Shown: positions 34,590 through 43,663 of the stretch, one piece after another
How positions within the stretch are numbered: the first letter of the stretch is position 1
Layout: each line of letters starts with the position of its first letter
DNA from: Pseudomonas hygromyciniae
GTDB lineage: Bacteria; Pseudomonadota; Gammaproteobacteria; Pseudomonadales; Pseudomonadaceae
NCBI RefSeq assembly: GCF_016925675.1
Contig: NZ_CP070507.1
Location: 124,001 to 188,000, forward strand
DNA: 64,000 bases
Reading direction: 5' to 3'
Program-made: the position numbers and the translations under genes
Notes under the pieces: model-generated
The model's input: only the letters and a program-made list of their open reading frames with translations
The model's database searches: none
Told to the model about the DNA's origin: nothing

Positions 34590-36419
34590 TCAGTTGGCAG
34601 CTGGGCCAGTAAGAATAGGCAGTCGACCTTTACGGATATCGCCGCCGGCAAAAATCGCAAGGAATTCCAAGTCAGGTAACTCTCCCAGAAGAGCTGAGGG
34701 GAAGCGCTCACCCTCCTCCTGCATGAGGCGCTCACCCACGTTACCTCCCTGCAAAACTCCACCCTCACCTGCTGAGTTACCCTGAGTTCGCATTACATAT
34801 TTGAAACGAGTCGGAGTCATTTTTTTAGACACAAACTCCTGGGTATCGGAGTCCAAGACGCGAAAACAGATGATGTTGTTGCAGTTACCAAGCACCTGCA
34901 TTGCTTTCGCCTCATCTCCCATACGGGCGACAAAGTCAGCTATTGTCTGCGTTGCTATGTAAAGGTTAATCCCCGCCCCACGCCCCTTGTTGAGGAGTTG
35001 AATGAGTTGGTCGTTAATAACCTCAGCTGCCTCGTCCACAAAGATGTTCACAGGCTTGGGTAACCGATGGTTGTAGATTTCGCCAGCTGTGGAGGCCAAG
35101 TCGGCCAGAGCTAGCGATCCGATTGTTGAACCAACCATGGGGTCCGCAAGTGAGTCGAGCCCAAGGTACAAAACTTGGTCAGCATTGATTACAGAGTTGA
35201 GGTCACATATTAATCGAGGATCTTCATTGTCGTTTTGCGGAGAAAGCAATGGCCCCATCTCACCAGAAGTTAGCATCGTAAGAATGGGTAACAGACCGGC
35301 AATCATTTTGCTAAAGTGTGCGCGCTCGTGTTCGAGCATTGTCAACAAACCTTCCATGTCGGGATTTGCTTTGACCTTAGCTATATCGTTGTAATACACC
35401 CTGCGCAAAACCTTTGCTTTCTGTTCAATATCTTTAACTTTCGCTGAAAGAATCGCCGATTCCGCCATTCGGTTGAATTCGGCCTCGCCGAATACCTTCG
35501 CGCCATAGGCCATCACGACTTTGATAGTTAGTCCTGGAACATCACCTTCGAGCGTTCGGCGGATTCCGACGAGTGTTGGAAGAATATTGCAGATCAGCAT
35601 GGCTTGGATCACGCTGTTCAAGGACATTTGTGCAAAAGCTTGGAAGGGATCACCAGCCTTGCTTTGCATCAATACTGCAACCCTTGAGGCAATTTCAGTA
35701 GCGCGGCCAAAGTTTTTTGTCAGAGACAATCGAACTGATTTATCTGGGTGAGCCGGGTGGAAGTACTTGAACAAGCTTGGCTTGCCAACCGCGGCACAGG
35801 CCCGCTTGCAAGTTGCTGCAAGCCCCTTATCCCCTTTGGGGTCAATCACGATCACTGCCTCACCACGTGCAACGCACTGGGCAATCGCAATATCGAACCA
35901 ACGACTTTTTCCGGCACCTGTAGTCCCAGTGACCAAGTGATGGATAGAGCGTTGGTCCTGAGGACGAAAACATGGCTCCTCCTCAGCCATGCCAATGCCG
36001 TGAATCCACCTTGTGCCCTTCACATTTGCCTGGCGACGTCCTCTCTTTCCAAGGATGGCCTCTACGTCCATTGCTTGAAGCTCAAAGGCGTATTGGCCGT
36101 GCATTTGTCTCCACTGAAACGCTTCGCCGAAATAGAACTCGTGAGGATGCCCCCTGACCAGCTCCATGACTTCCTCTAGCGTGATGAACGATAACTCCTT
36201 GCCGAGTAGACAGGCTTTAGCTTGGTAAACCCTCAGTGCACGCGGAATTGCGGCTAAAGCGAAGCCAGCTTGCACCCCCAAAGTAATGAGATATGGCGTC
36301 ACAGGCATAGCAGTTAAAAGCTGGACTGCCGTGCCGGCGACCATAGATGATCCCCATGCCATGGCCTCGCGCGCCTCGTAGTTTTTCCGCCAATAGCTGG
36401 TGTAGTCCCATTCACTCAT
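34590..36419 (-). CDS. traD: TraD coupling protein (T4CP, VirD4-like)
   Basis: 609 residues with two N-terminal membrane segments (about residues 25-60), Walker A VTGTTGAGKSRWFD (near residue 165) and Walker B NIFVDEAAEV (near residue 457), followed by AGINLYIATQTIADF. It links the relaxosome to the channel and powers DNA export. GAGGAG precedes the start, which overlaps the end of traI by 4 nt (ATGA). Confidence 0.9.
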   Translation of the reverse strand: MSEWDYTSYWRKNYEAREAMAWGSSMVAGTAVQLLTAMPVTPYLITLGVQAGFALAAIPRALRVYQAKACLLGKELSFITLEEVMELVRGHPHEFYFGEAFQWRQMHGQYAFELQAMDVEAILGKRGRRQANVKGTRWIHGIGMAEEEPCFRPQDQRSIHHLVTGTTGAGKSRWFDIAIAQCVARGEAVIVIDPKGDKGLAATCKRACAAVGKPSLFKYFHPAHPDKSVRLSLTKNFGRATEIASRVAVLMQSKAGDPFQAFAQMSLNSVIQAMLICNILPTLVGIRRTLEGDVPGLTIKVVMAYGAKVFGEAEFNRMAESAILSAKVKDIEQKAKVLRRVYYNDIAKVKANPDMEGLLTMLEHERAHFSKMIAGLLPILTMLTSGEMGPLLSPQNDNEDPRLICDLNSVINADQVLYLGLDSLADPMVGSTIGSLALADLASTAGEIYNHRLPKPVNIFVDEAAEVINDQLIQLLNKGRGAGINLYIATQTIADFVARMGDEAKAMQVLGNCNNIICFRVLDSDTQEFVSKKMTPTRFKYVMRTQGNSAGEGGVLQGGNVGERLMQEEGERFPSALLGELPDLEFLAIFAGGDIRKGRLPILTGPAAN

Positions 36420-38954
36420 TTTTTTGGAAGCTCCTCGTTAAGTGGGCGAATGAAGATTTTTCTGCGTTTGGCGACCTTGACGGCATCGCGAAAACAAAAA
36501 ACTGCGTTCTCCAAGGATGTAGCCGTGATCCCGAACTGCTCAGCAACATTTGAGAGCATGAAGGTTGTGAGGCTGAGCACGGGCGAGCCGCCTATTTCCT
36601 CAAGGACGGCCTTCTCCATCAGTGACCTCACAGCCTGTTCGAGACTTGGAATGTCTGCCTCACGAAGCCGGGATATGTGGGGAATAATCCAGTCAAGATC
36701 TGCTAGCTTGCAGAAGATGACGCTGTAATCGGCCGTGAGCATGAAGCCTTCACGTGACTGTAGGGTTCGGGTCAGGGCTGGGCCCTCAACAGTGATGTCC
36801 TGCCACAGCCAACCCGCATGTACGAGCGGGTGGATGTCCTCAGCAAGGAATGTAGATTTCCCCAGTTGAATGAACACCTTGTTTCTCGCTAATGCCGCTT
36901 TCTCGGGATGTTCAGCCGCATTGATGAGTTTTTGAGCAAGATCAGGTTGTTGCTCCAACAGGTAAGATTCGTGCGCTGTGAGCTTCGAGAGGAGATCTTT
37001 GGGGAACACGCTTGAAGCAACCTGCAGTGGCTCCAGGGCTGTGCCTACTTCTTCGCTTTTCTGCTGCCGCGCTTCCGCCAGAGGGATGGCTTTGGGTGTG
37101 CGCTTCCCTTGTCCCATAATAGAATTTAGAGAGATTTTCTCTTGGCGAGGCAACAGTTCTAGCGTCGCTTGGCATAGCCCAGGTTGCGTACCATCGTTAG
37201 ATGGCTCGATGAAGCCTAGCTCAACAGGAGGGAGATTTTCTTCCTGTGGAGAGTCTATTGCCGTTGAGTTCGGGCTCAAGAAGAGCAACATTTCCTCGAG
37301 GGTGGGAGGGGGGGGAAGGAGGTGTTGGATCCTCCTCAGCAACCGCATCCAAGTCTTCACCTGGTTGGGTTGGGGTGGTGCCGGCTGTATCGCCAGTTGC
37401 AGCAACTGAACTCTCATCAACCAGTGCATTTTCGGTCGGGGTCTGGCCTTGATTCAGGCTCACTCCAGGCGATGACGTCGCTGGAATCGCAGCTTTTTGA
37501 GTCTGTGCTACTTTTTTCTTTCGTGCTGGCTTGGACGATACGGACTCTTTAGGAGATGAGGAGCCCGAGTCAAAGTCAGTATCCTCGCTTGAATCACCAG
37601 TTAGATCAGCACCAAATAGGTCGACCTGATGCTCGCTCAACGCATTTGCTGCTGCTCCGGCCGTATCGTTTGGAGCAATAACCTCCTTCTGCTTTCCCTC
37701 CCTCCCGATGCTTATAGAAACTGGCGGGGGAATCGGTGTGGTCGGAAACAAGATATCCGGATTCAAAAGCTTCATGCAGCGTAGCGCCGGCCCTTTGCCG
37801 TTCTTGCGCAATAGGTGTGGCGTAATCAGCCAGTGCAGGTCGCCACTGGGGGCCCTTTCTGCTATCCCGTGATCTACTAAAGTGCCAATCAGCGTGTCAG
37901 GCGATCGAGGAATGGCCACGACCCCATCAGCAACGAGCATGCTAACGATCTCTTCCGCACCTTGGTTCCAAGCGATATAGACACCATCAGTGGCAACCCA
38001 TACACGGCCACCAGGAGTGTTGATCTTCCAGGTTCCATGACTCAACAACCTTAGCATTGCATCCGACACCAACCGCGGTACCGGGACTCCTGTTGCGTGA
38101 CCTCCACCATTATTTGATCCTCGATTGAGGTCACGCTTGGTGGATGCTGAGTCGGCCCATTTAACCAACTCGGTCAACGGAGAGTTTCCGGTACCGGAAA
38201 TTGCGTTCAGGAGAGCTTCATAGATGTCGTGGCCACCTTCAATCAGCCATGCCTGTACAGCCGGGGGAATGATGCGTGTGGCTTGCGCTACAGAGACCTG
38301 AACATGGTTGCCATGCCTATTGGAATTCCAGTGAAGGAAATAGCGGGCCAGCTTGTGGCGTGCTGACCAGTCATGGAGTGTCTCTTGCGCATAGATCCAC
38401 TGGTTGTTGCCCTCAAAATCAGTAGCTCGAATGTCCGTGAGCGGTTTCCCTGCGTCGTGGAGCAACCCCGCCGCAATTCCCGCGACGTACCACCGGCGCA
38501 AACGCATACTTCGGCGTGCTGGGGTCTCATTAGTATCGAAGGCGGTCGTGAGGCACCCGTCCAGGGTGAGCGAGGCGACCTCAAGACTATGCCGGAGCAA
38601 TCCACCTGGGCCGGAATGATGGTGGTTCTCCGACGCCGGCAGCATGTGCGCCAACTCGGCGAAATTTACCAGGATCGGCTCAACGTAGAGTTTGAGCTCG
38701 TTATCAGGCATACCGACTGAATGAATAATCCGGTCGTACAACTCGTGCTGATAATTACGCATGAACCACTGGCCGGGAACCCCACCCGGATAGCCCTCTT
38801 GGTAAGGTGGGTACCGAAGATTTCGCCAGTTATGGTTTTCAAGATAACGCTTGATTTCAGGAGTAATCATCTGCTCGGCCGGATGCGCGAAGCTGTCCAT
38901 CAGAGACCGCTCGCTACGTGGCCACAGGCGTTTCAAGAATGAAAAAGGAGGCAT
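36416..38954 (-). pseudogene. traI: MOBH relaxase TraI, split by a frameshift
   Basis: The first part (38954 down to about 37310) has the MOBH TraI_2 domain with a His-rich motif ENHHHSGPGGLLRHSLEVA (residues about 108-126) and an HD motif GLLHDAGKPL. The C-terminal TraI_2_C part (HESYLLEQQPDLAQKLI to the stop at 36416) is in another frame. The switch maps to a run of eight G at 37308-37315 (C8 in mRNA); removing one base joins the frames as PPPTLEEMLL. This is a homopolymer read error, slippage-based frameshifting or a true mutation. ATG 38954 is preferred because box F is then centred 75 nt upstream; ATG 38969 is possible. Confidence 0.75.
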
Positions 38955-39016
38955 ACGCTTCTCGGCCATATTGTGTGCTGAGAATGATGCGTGAGGGATA
39001 CAGGCTTGAGTTTCGA

Positions 39017-39041
39017 TTTCAGGCCGTTTTATGGTCGAAAA
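39017..39041 (-). promoter_or_regulatory. Transfer-regulon box F
   Basis: A 25-bp element with left arm TTTCAGGC, core CGTTTTATGG and right arm GTCGAAAA. Its centre lies 75 nt upstream of the traI start at 38954. Confidence 0.65.
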
Positions 39042-39063
39042 AAAGCCCGGCAAGTGCCGGGCT
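39038..39063 (-). terminator. Terminator after the exonuclease gene
   Basis: Stem AGCCCGGC / GCCGGGCT with a 4-nt loop and a seven-T run on the minus strand, 6 nt after the exo stop and directly abutting box F. Confidence 0.85.
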
Positions 39064-39069
39064 GAGATG

Positions 39070-40113
39070 TTAGAACCAGAAGGTCCCAAAAAATTGTGAC
39101 GGTTCTTCGACCGCCTCAGATATGGCTTCCACCTTTTGCCGTATGCGAGGCAACGGCTCAGGTTTAGCCTGACTTTCATCGTATGAGGCATCCACAGAGA
39201 ACCTCGTGGCCATTGACGAACCGGTCTGGTGTCTAGCAATCACATCAAGTGGAATAACCCCCTTTAGCTCATGCGCCACACCTTTCCAATCCACAGTGCC
39301 AGCCACTTCATAACTCGTGACTTTCACACCAAGAGCATCGGCCCTCCGGAACTCTCCAAGCAACGGAAAGATCTCGGCTTCAAGGTCTTTTGCTTCCTTG
39401 GTGAGCACTTTCAACTGGGCTTTCAGCTCAGCTATTTTGCTCTCCTTCGCCCTTCTGGCACTTGCTAACGGACGCCAAACAGCCAGGTTCAGCCTATCCA
39501 GCGGAATAAGGTCCCGCATTGGATTAGCCTCCGGCGGCACCCCGCGCATCACTAGCCCCCAGAAGAGCTCTTCTGCCTGAATGATTCGTCTCACCAGGAG
39601 GTCATCCCAGTCGACGATCAGACAGCAAGGCTCATGCTTCGGCGACCAAAACCACAGGTAACCGCGCCGCGCACCACTGACGATCATCTGATGCAGCACT
39701 TGCCAGCGGTAGAGCTTGAATGGCGTGCTGTGCTCCCTAAGCTGCAGTACCTCCAGATGGTTGGTCTCAGAAAGATTTTTGATCTCTACCGGTGACTTAT
39801 CATCCAGAACCCCATCGAACGACGCCCGAATAAACGGGTATGCGGTCGACTCTGCACAGAACGGCAAAGCAATTTTGCCGTACTTATCCTCAAAGGCTTG
39901 TAGTGCCATCGGTTCGAATTTGACTCCCCTCCTAACCTGCGGGATTACCGACAAGTCAGCTGGCTCGACAATTCCGACCAGTTCTTTCCACAACTCCAGG
40001 GGCGTTTTATCTGGGTTCTCACCCATGATGACCGCGCAACTGGTTGCACTGATCCCTTCCCTTCGCCATATATGCCACTCAGGCGTCCGCTGTGCGATGT
40101 CAACGATGTGCAT
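39070..40113 (-). CDS. exo: YqaJ/lambda-exo-like recombination exonuclease
   Basis: 347 residues from ATG 40113. YqaJ-type motifs are visible: QRTPEWHIWRREGISATSC, RGVKFEPMALQAFE (conserved Glu), ASFDGVL and PVEIKNLSE (the D...ExK nuclease core), then YRWQVLHQM. A coiled coil occurs near residues 215-255. The extreme C-terminus is FFGTFWF, a tail shared with the DUF3150 protein at 56684-57883. With the RecT-like annealing protein and SSB it forms a Red-type recombination module, as in SXT and IncA/C. A 21-codon ORF with a good Shine-Dalgarno overlaps its start. Confidence 0.82.
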   Translation of the reverse strand: MHIVDIAQRTPEWHIWRREGISATSCAVIMGENPDKTPLELWKELVGIVEPADLSVIPQVRRGVKFEPMALQAFEDKYGKIALPFCAESTAYPFIRASFDGVLDDKSPVEIKNLSETNHLEVLQLREHSTPFKLYRWQVLHQMIVSGARRGYLWFWSPKHEPCCLIVDWDDLLVRRIIQAEELFWGLVMRGVPPEANPMRDLIPLDRLNLAVWRPLASARRAKESKIAELKAQLKVLTKEAKDLEAEIFPLLGEFRRADALGVKVTSYEVAGTVDWKGVAHELKGVIPLDVIARHQTGSSMATRFSVDASYDESQAKPEPLPRIRQKVEAISEAVEEPSQFFGTFWF

Positions 40114-40165
40114 TGTTGACACCCCCATAGAGCACCGGCATGAAGCTGGATTCAAAGGTCTTCAT
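40100..40165 (-). CDS. 21-codon leader ORF overlapping exo start
   Basis: A micro-ORF beginning MKTFESSF, with AAAAGGAGAAATTAG directly before its ATG, the best ribosome binding site in this stretch. It ends 14 nt inside exo, whose own start has a weaker site, so its translation could open or couple exo translation. Whether a stable peptide is made is unknown. Confidence 0.45.
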   Translation of the reverse strand: MKTFESSFMPVLYGGVNNAHR

Positions 40166-40235
40166 CTAATTTCTCCTTTTCTCAAGTTCACCACTCTTGT
40201 TCGAAAACCAAAGTGGTACCCCCGAAAAGGCGAAC

Positions 40236-40261
40236 CCCCGGAGGGCTTTCGCCCTCAGGGG
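40236..40261 (-). promoter_or_regulatory. 5'-UTR hairpin before exo
   Basis: In mRNA sense CCCC-t-GAGGGC, a GAAA tetraloop, then GCCCTC-c-GGGG. A member of the hairpin family; no T-run follows, so it is not a terminator. Confidence 0.6.
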
Positions 40262-40296
40262 ATGTTTTTTCACTGGTGCTCCCGTGACCCTCACGC

Positions 40297-40800
40297 CTAC
40301 GCAGCCTTCGCATAGCGGGAGTAGATTTCTGTTCGCTTTCGCATGGCATCCTCGAAGCTCAACTGACCTGCATTGCAAGCCTGAATCACTGCAACGATCT
40401 CCATGCCACGCTTCCATTCAGCGGTGCCAGACACTCGATCAAGCGCCCCCATATCGAGAAGCGCATAACCATCGTCAAGCATGTCGCCTATGCAAAGCTC
40501 TGGCGTGTCGTGTGTGCAATGGCCAGTGAAGCCATCACTCTGAAACGCCTGCCACCTGAAGCGCCCTTGCTCTGATGCGTCAGGGACCAGAACACCCCAG
40601 GCTTCCCGGCTCCGGTGCTTCAGCGTTAAGCCAATTCCATGTATAAAAAACTGACAGAGCAGGTATTCCAGAAGAATGAGCTTCACCTGAAATTGCTCGA
40701 TCATTTCATCCGCGTATTCGGCGAACGCACCACCCTCTTCTTTGTTCTCCCCCCAATTAGCAAGGGAGTCCTTAAGGCTCTTAACGGTTGACGGTCGCAT
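40297..40800 (-). CDS. Hypothetical protein (167 aa)
   Basis: A soluble protein with a helical N-terminal half (EYADEMIEQFQVKLILLEYLLCQFFIHG) and a C-terminal segment FEDAMRKRTEIYSRYAKAA. No catalytic motif is recognised. The start overlaps the upstream 59-aa gene by 20 nt. Its place between exo and recT/ssb suggests a role tied to the recombination block, but this is only context. Confidence 0.6.
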   Translation of the reverse strand: MRPSTVKSLKDSLANWGENKEEGGAFAEYADEMIEQFQVKLILLEYLLCQFFIHGIGLTLKHRSREAWGVLVPDASEQGRFRWQAFQSDGFTGHCTHDTPELCIGDMLDDGYALLDMGALDRVSGTAEWKRGMEIVAVIQACNAGQLSFEDAMRKRTEIYSRYAKAA

Positions 40801-40960
40801 TGTTCTGCTCTCCTGCAGGGGAGTTGTTCAGAACGGCAAAAAAACCCGGATGAGCTTTCTCTGCTTTGTCGATCGCTTCACCGAAAGTGCTTGCTTCGCA
40901 ACGGAAGGTCGTCTTCTGCTTTGTGCCCAGAACGACCATCGATAGGATGTAAGTCCGCAT
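40781..40960 (-). CDS. Small protein (59 aa)
   Basis: Begins MRTYILSMVVLGTKQKTTFR and contains FGEAIDKAEKAHPGFFAVL. A strong AAGGAG lies 8 nt before ATG, and a family hairpin sits upstream. It overlaps the next gene by 20 nt. The pattern (short beta strands then a helix) resembles small dsRBD-like plasmid proteins, but I do not recognise it. Confidence 0.55.
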   Translation of the reverse strand: MRTYILSMVVLGTKQKTTFRCEASTFGEAIDKAEKAHPGFFAVLNNSPAGEQNNATVNR

Positions 40961-41006
40961 GGTGTATCTCCTTCTCAGATTTTTAACCCTGAAAAAGAGG
41001 CACCGT

Positions 41007-41032
41007 CCCTGAGAGGGGATGCCCCCTCAGGG
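41007..41032 (-). promoter_or_regulatory. 5'-UTR hairpin, switch-family member
   Basis: Stem CCCTGAG.GGGG / CCCC.CTCAGGG with a CAT loop. The GGGGCA segment can pair with TGCCTC downstream, and the following CTTTTTC with the GAGAAGG Shine-Dalgarno of the 59-aa gene (with G-U pairs). Confidence 0.6.
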
Positions 41033-41093
41033 TGAAACGAATACAGATTTCTACTTAGCAATGTGTCTTGGTTTCCCAGAACAACTGCTCTCG

Positions 41094-41342
41094 TTAGAAG
41101 CCGTTAGCTTGTTGGTCGATCCTAGCGCAAAGAGCCCTGGCCTTATCGAGGTCGCGAACTCGAATTATTCGAGCCTCTCGATTTGCCTGAAGTAGCAGTT
41201 GTCGAGAGCAATGTGACTCGGCGCTAACAGATTTTATTTCCTCGGCAGATGCATCACTGAATTCATTATTCAGATCCACTCCGACGAGAAACAGAGCCGC
41301 TAGTACAGCAGCGGCCCCTACAATTACGATCACTTTTTTCAT
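41094..41342 (-). CDS. Small membrane-anchored protein (82 aa)
   Basis: An N-terminal hydrophobic segment (KKVIVIVGAAAVLAALFLVGV) acts as membrane anchor or uncleaved signal. The remaining 55 residues are polar with two Cys (SHCSRQ and ALCARI), suggesting a periplasmic domain with a possible disulfide. AAGGAAAT precedes ATG 41342. Hairpins flank it. Not recognised. Confidence 0.55.
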   Translation of the reverse strand: MKKVIVIVGAAAVLAALFLVGVDLNNEFSDASAEEIKSVSAESHCSRQLLLQANREARIIRVRDLDKARALCARIDQQANGF

Positions 41343-41380
41343 CACTTAATTTCCTTATAGGGAGCGACGAAGGGCAATCA

Positions 41381-41405
41381 CCTGGCGGGATGTGCCCCGT
41401 CAGGG
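41381..41405 (-). promoter_or_regulatory. 5'-UTR hairpin, switch-family member
   Basis: Stem CCCTGACGGG / CCCGCCAGG around GCACAT, between the 14-aa micro-ORF and the 82-aa gene. GGGGCA can alternatively pair with the TGCCC that follows. Confidence 0.55.
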
Positions 41406-41424
41406 AGTTGTTTTGTCCTACGCT

Positions 41425-41469
41425 TTACGGCAGCAATAGGGTCAGGATGAAGACGATCAAGTCAGCCAT
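41425..41469 (-). CDS. Micro-ORF: 14-residue hydrophobic peptide
   Basis: Encodes MADLIVFILTLLLP. AAAGGAACC precedes the ATG at normal spacing and a family hairpin stands on each side, exactly as for the larger genes of this block. The sequence is long enough only for a short membrane-inserted peptide. Treated as a gene by its surroundings, but expression is unproven. Confidence 0.45.
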   Translation of the reverse strand: MADLIVFILTLLLP

Positions 41470-41496
41470 CTTGTTGGTTCCTTTCTGAACACGGAG

Positions 41497-41522
41497 CCCC
41501 TTAACGGGAAAGCCCCGCAGGG
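41497..41522 (-). promoter_or_regulatory. 5'-UTR hairpin before the micro-ORF
   Basis: In mRNA sense CCCTGCGGGG, then CTTT, then CCCGTTAAGGGG. GGGGCT can alternatively pair with the GGCTCC that follows. Confidence 0.55.
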
Positions 41523-41577
41523 TTGTGGTCAGTTCGAGACGCCCTTTGCAACAAGGCCCCTCATAGAGGTTTTAGCG

Positions 41578-42669
41578 TCAATCACCTTGTGAATGAGCAG
41601 CGTACTGCGCAGATTTCAGTTGGGTTACTGCGTAATTCCGAGCTTCTACAGGCCACGTCGAAACGTACTCGAGTGCGGGCTCCCAACTTTTGGCGTCACG
41701 AGCTCGCCGAACGACCTCCGCAACCTTCTTGATCACCTTGTCGGATAGATCTGCTGGCGGCGGCACCTGACTTCCGTCACGGACAACTTCACCTTCAATC
41801 ACATCATCTGCTTGAGCAGGTTCTGCAACCCCAGGTTTAGCGGTCTGTTCCGGCTGCAATGTGGGTTCTAAGTGTTGATCTGCCTGGTTAGAGGTCGGCA
41901 ACGGCTCAGGTTCCACCACTTCAGCAGAGCCCATAAATCGCTCAACAACTTCGACTGGCACATCGTTGGTAGAAAATCCTTCGCCAGCGTCTGTATTGAG
42001 GTACTGAATCACTCCGTCCAGCTTTGAGCCGGTTTGAGGCCAGTATTTTCTTGCGATCTTGATAGCAGACTTCTTGCGCATGGAATCTTCGAAGTCGACC
42101 CAGGGGCCTTTCTTCTTCCGTTTCCACAGCTCGGAAGCATCACGTGCGGCACAGATTTCATCAGCGGTAACCGCTTCAACGTGCACTCGCCCATCAGGCA
42201 GAGAAGCTTCGACGTAGCAACCTACAAACTCTCCACGATCAGCCTTCTTGTCGAAGGGATTGAACGTATGAATAGGGCTTTGCCGCTTACCTCTGTACTC
42301 GAATTTGTCTTTCGAGTAGACCAATTCAACGATGCAATCACGGATTGCAGCGTCGTTCACGGCGACTTTGACCATGCCCCTCCAGGACACATCCAATACC
42401 ACCTGCCCATCTCGGGGCACCAAGTAAGCAAGCTGTCGAGATTGATTGAGGGTCAGTCCGTATGCCGCAACCTGGCTAAACGCATTTCTAAGGCTTAGTG
42501 GGTTAGACGTCGCACATTTGCATAGATAGTCGTTGTTCATCATGGCTTGCGATGCATAAAGCAGCTCATTTTTGAACATAACGTCAGTCTTCGACGACTC
42601 CACGAGCTTGATAAACTTTTCTTCTTGCTTCGCAATGATTGCAACTGCGTTTTGGAAGTTATCGCTCAT
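41578..42669 (-). CDS. recT: RecT/Bet-type single-strand annealing protein
   Basis: 363 residues from ATG 42669 (GAAAGG upstream). RecT core: FKNELLYASQAMMNNDYLCKCATSNPLSLRNAFSQVAAYGLTLNQSRQLAYLVPRDGQVVLDVSWRGMVKVA, with the YLVPR and GMVK signatures. A Pro/Glu-rich linker and a helical C-terminal segment follow (DKVIKKVAEVVRRARDAKSWEPALEYVSTWP). It anneals single strands and works with exo and SSB. Confidence 0.87.
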   Translation of the reverse strand: MSDNFQNAVAIIAKQEEKFIKLVESSKTDVMFKNELLYASQAMMNNDYLCKCATSNPLSLRNAFSQVAAYGLTLNQSRQLAYLVPRDGQVVLDVSWRGMVKVAVNDAAIRDCIVELVYSKDKFEYRGKRQSPIHTFNPFDKKADRGEFVGCYVEASLPDGRVHVEAVTADEICAARDASELWKRKKKGPWVDFEDSMRKKSAIKIARKYWPQTGSKLDGVIQYLNTDAGEGFSTNDVPVEVVERFMGSAEVVEPEPLPTSNQADQHLEPTLQPEQTAKPGVAEPAQADDVIEGEVVRDGSQVPPPADLSDKVIKKVAEVVRRARDAKSWEPALEYVSTWPVEARNYAVTQLKSAQYAAHSQGD

Positions 42670-42692
42670 ATCATTTTCCTTTCTATAAAGAA

Positions 42693-42712
42693 AACGCACC
42701 CGTAGGTGCGTT
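42693..42712 (-). promoter_or_regulatory. Hairpin before recT
   Basis: Stem AACGCACC / GGTGCGTT followed by TTCTTTATAG. It could work as a weak terminator/attenuator after ssb or as a variant of the leader hairpins. Confidence 0.5.
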
Positions 42713-42736
42713 AGTTCTTGACTGGCTTTTGCCTAA

Positions 42737-43243
42737 TTAGATGATGTTTAGTAGCAAACGGCTAATAGGGGCAAAAGGGATGTCGTCGTCGAAGCTATCG
42801 AACCCTGCACCTTGCTGAGGAGCCGGTTCACGCTGTTGCTGGCTAGGACGTTGTTGAGGGCGACTCTGTTGGGGTTGACCTTGAGAATCGCTCCGATCTG
42901 GTTTACCACCCAGGAGCTGCATCTTGCCCTGCATGTCGACGATAATTTCGGTGGTATACCGCTTAATACCGTCTTTTTCCCACTCTCGTGTTTGAAGCTT
43001 ACCTTCGATGTATACCTGCGCTCCTTTACGCAGATACTCACCAGCGATTTCAGCGACTTTTCCAAACAAAGAAACACGGTGCCATTCGGTCTTTTCGACT
43101 TTCTGTCCTGTCTGTTTGTCAGTCCACTGTTCACTTGTTGCAAGGCTGAGATTGGTCACTGCATTACCGTTAGGTAAGTAGCGAGTTTCTGGATCTTGGC
43201 CACAGGTACCAACCAAGATCACTTTATTTACGCCGCGAGCCAT
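42737..43243 (-). CDS. ssb: Single-stranded DNA-binding protein
   Basis: 168 residues. The OB fold is clear ([77 protein letters not shown]). A Gln/Pro-rich linker leads to the acidic tip FDDDIPF. Unusually, the tip is not terminal: 11 more residues ([11 protein letters not shown]) follow, which could alter docking of tip-binding partners. GGAGAAATAC precedes the ATG. Confidence 0.92.
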   Translation of the reverse strand: MARGVNKVILVGTCGQDPETRYLPNGNAVTNLSLATSEQWTDKQTGQKVEKTEWHRVSLFGKVAEIAGEYLRKGAQVYIEGKLQTREWEKDGIKRYTTEIIVDMQGKMQLLGGKPDRSDSQGQPQQSRPQQRPSQQQREPAPQQGAGFDSFDDDIPFAPISRLLLNII

Positions 43244-43268
43244 AGTATTTCTCCATTTAGATAGAACT

Positions 43269-43320
43269 ACGGGGCGGCATTACCCCAGACGGAGGCAATA
43301 GCTGCCCCGTTGGGGTTTGT
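43269..43320 (-). promoter_or_regulatory. Leader hairpin before ssb
   Basis: Long-range stem ACGGGGCaGC / GCcGCCCCGT enclosing about 30 nt, upstream of the ssb Shine-Dalgarno. A larger variant of the hairpin family. The rest of 43321-43577 holds no gene I can support. Confidence 0.5.
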
Positions 43321-43577
43321 TTTTTCATGGTTTTTTTGGTTGTACTTTTGAGACGGCCAACAAGCCGACCATGCGACGAAGCGCATGACTAAATCAATCC
43401 ACACATGTGGGCTGACTTAATCTGGGAATTCATGATGGCTGAGATTCAACCATGAGGCGCTGGGCCTGGATGGACTGCAAGGCATGCAGTCGGGATTTAT
43501 GACGCCGATGTACTCGACGTAATAGAAAGTCTGCAACAAGCAGAATCCAATGGCAAGCGGGATTTGTGTCGACGTTT

Positions 43578-43602
43578 TTTCAGTCGCTTTTTCGTCCTGA
43601 AA
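43578..43602 (+). promoter_or_regulatory. Transfer-regulon box G
   Basis: A 25-bp TTTC-to-GAAA element with left arm TTTCAGTC, core GCTTTTTC and right arm GTCCTGAAA. Its centre lies 74 nt upstream of the lipoprotein start on the + strand, matching the spacing on the minus-strand operons. Confidence 0.65.
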
Positions 43603-43663
43603 ACGGGCCATCCCCTTTTCTGTACGGAGGAAAATGGTACTTACCAGCCTCTGAGGATCAACC

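Noticed and set aside
43431..43530. Chain of three tiny + strand ORFs joined by ATGA overlaps
   Set aside because: Very short, no ribosome binding sites; likely chance.
43417..43611. Minus-strand ORF in the gap upstream of the lipoprotein
   Set aside because: Its start would translate through transfer box G and has no proper ribosome binding site, although a membrane-like stretch is visible.
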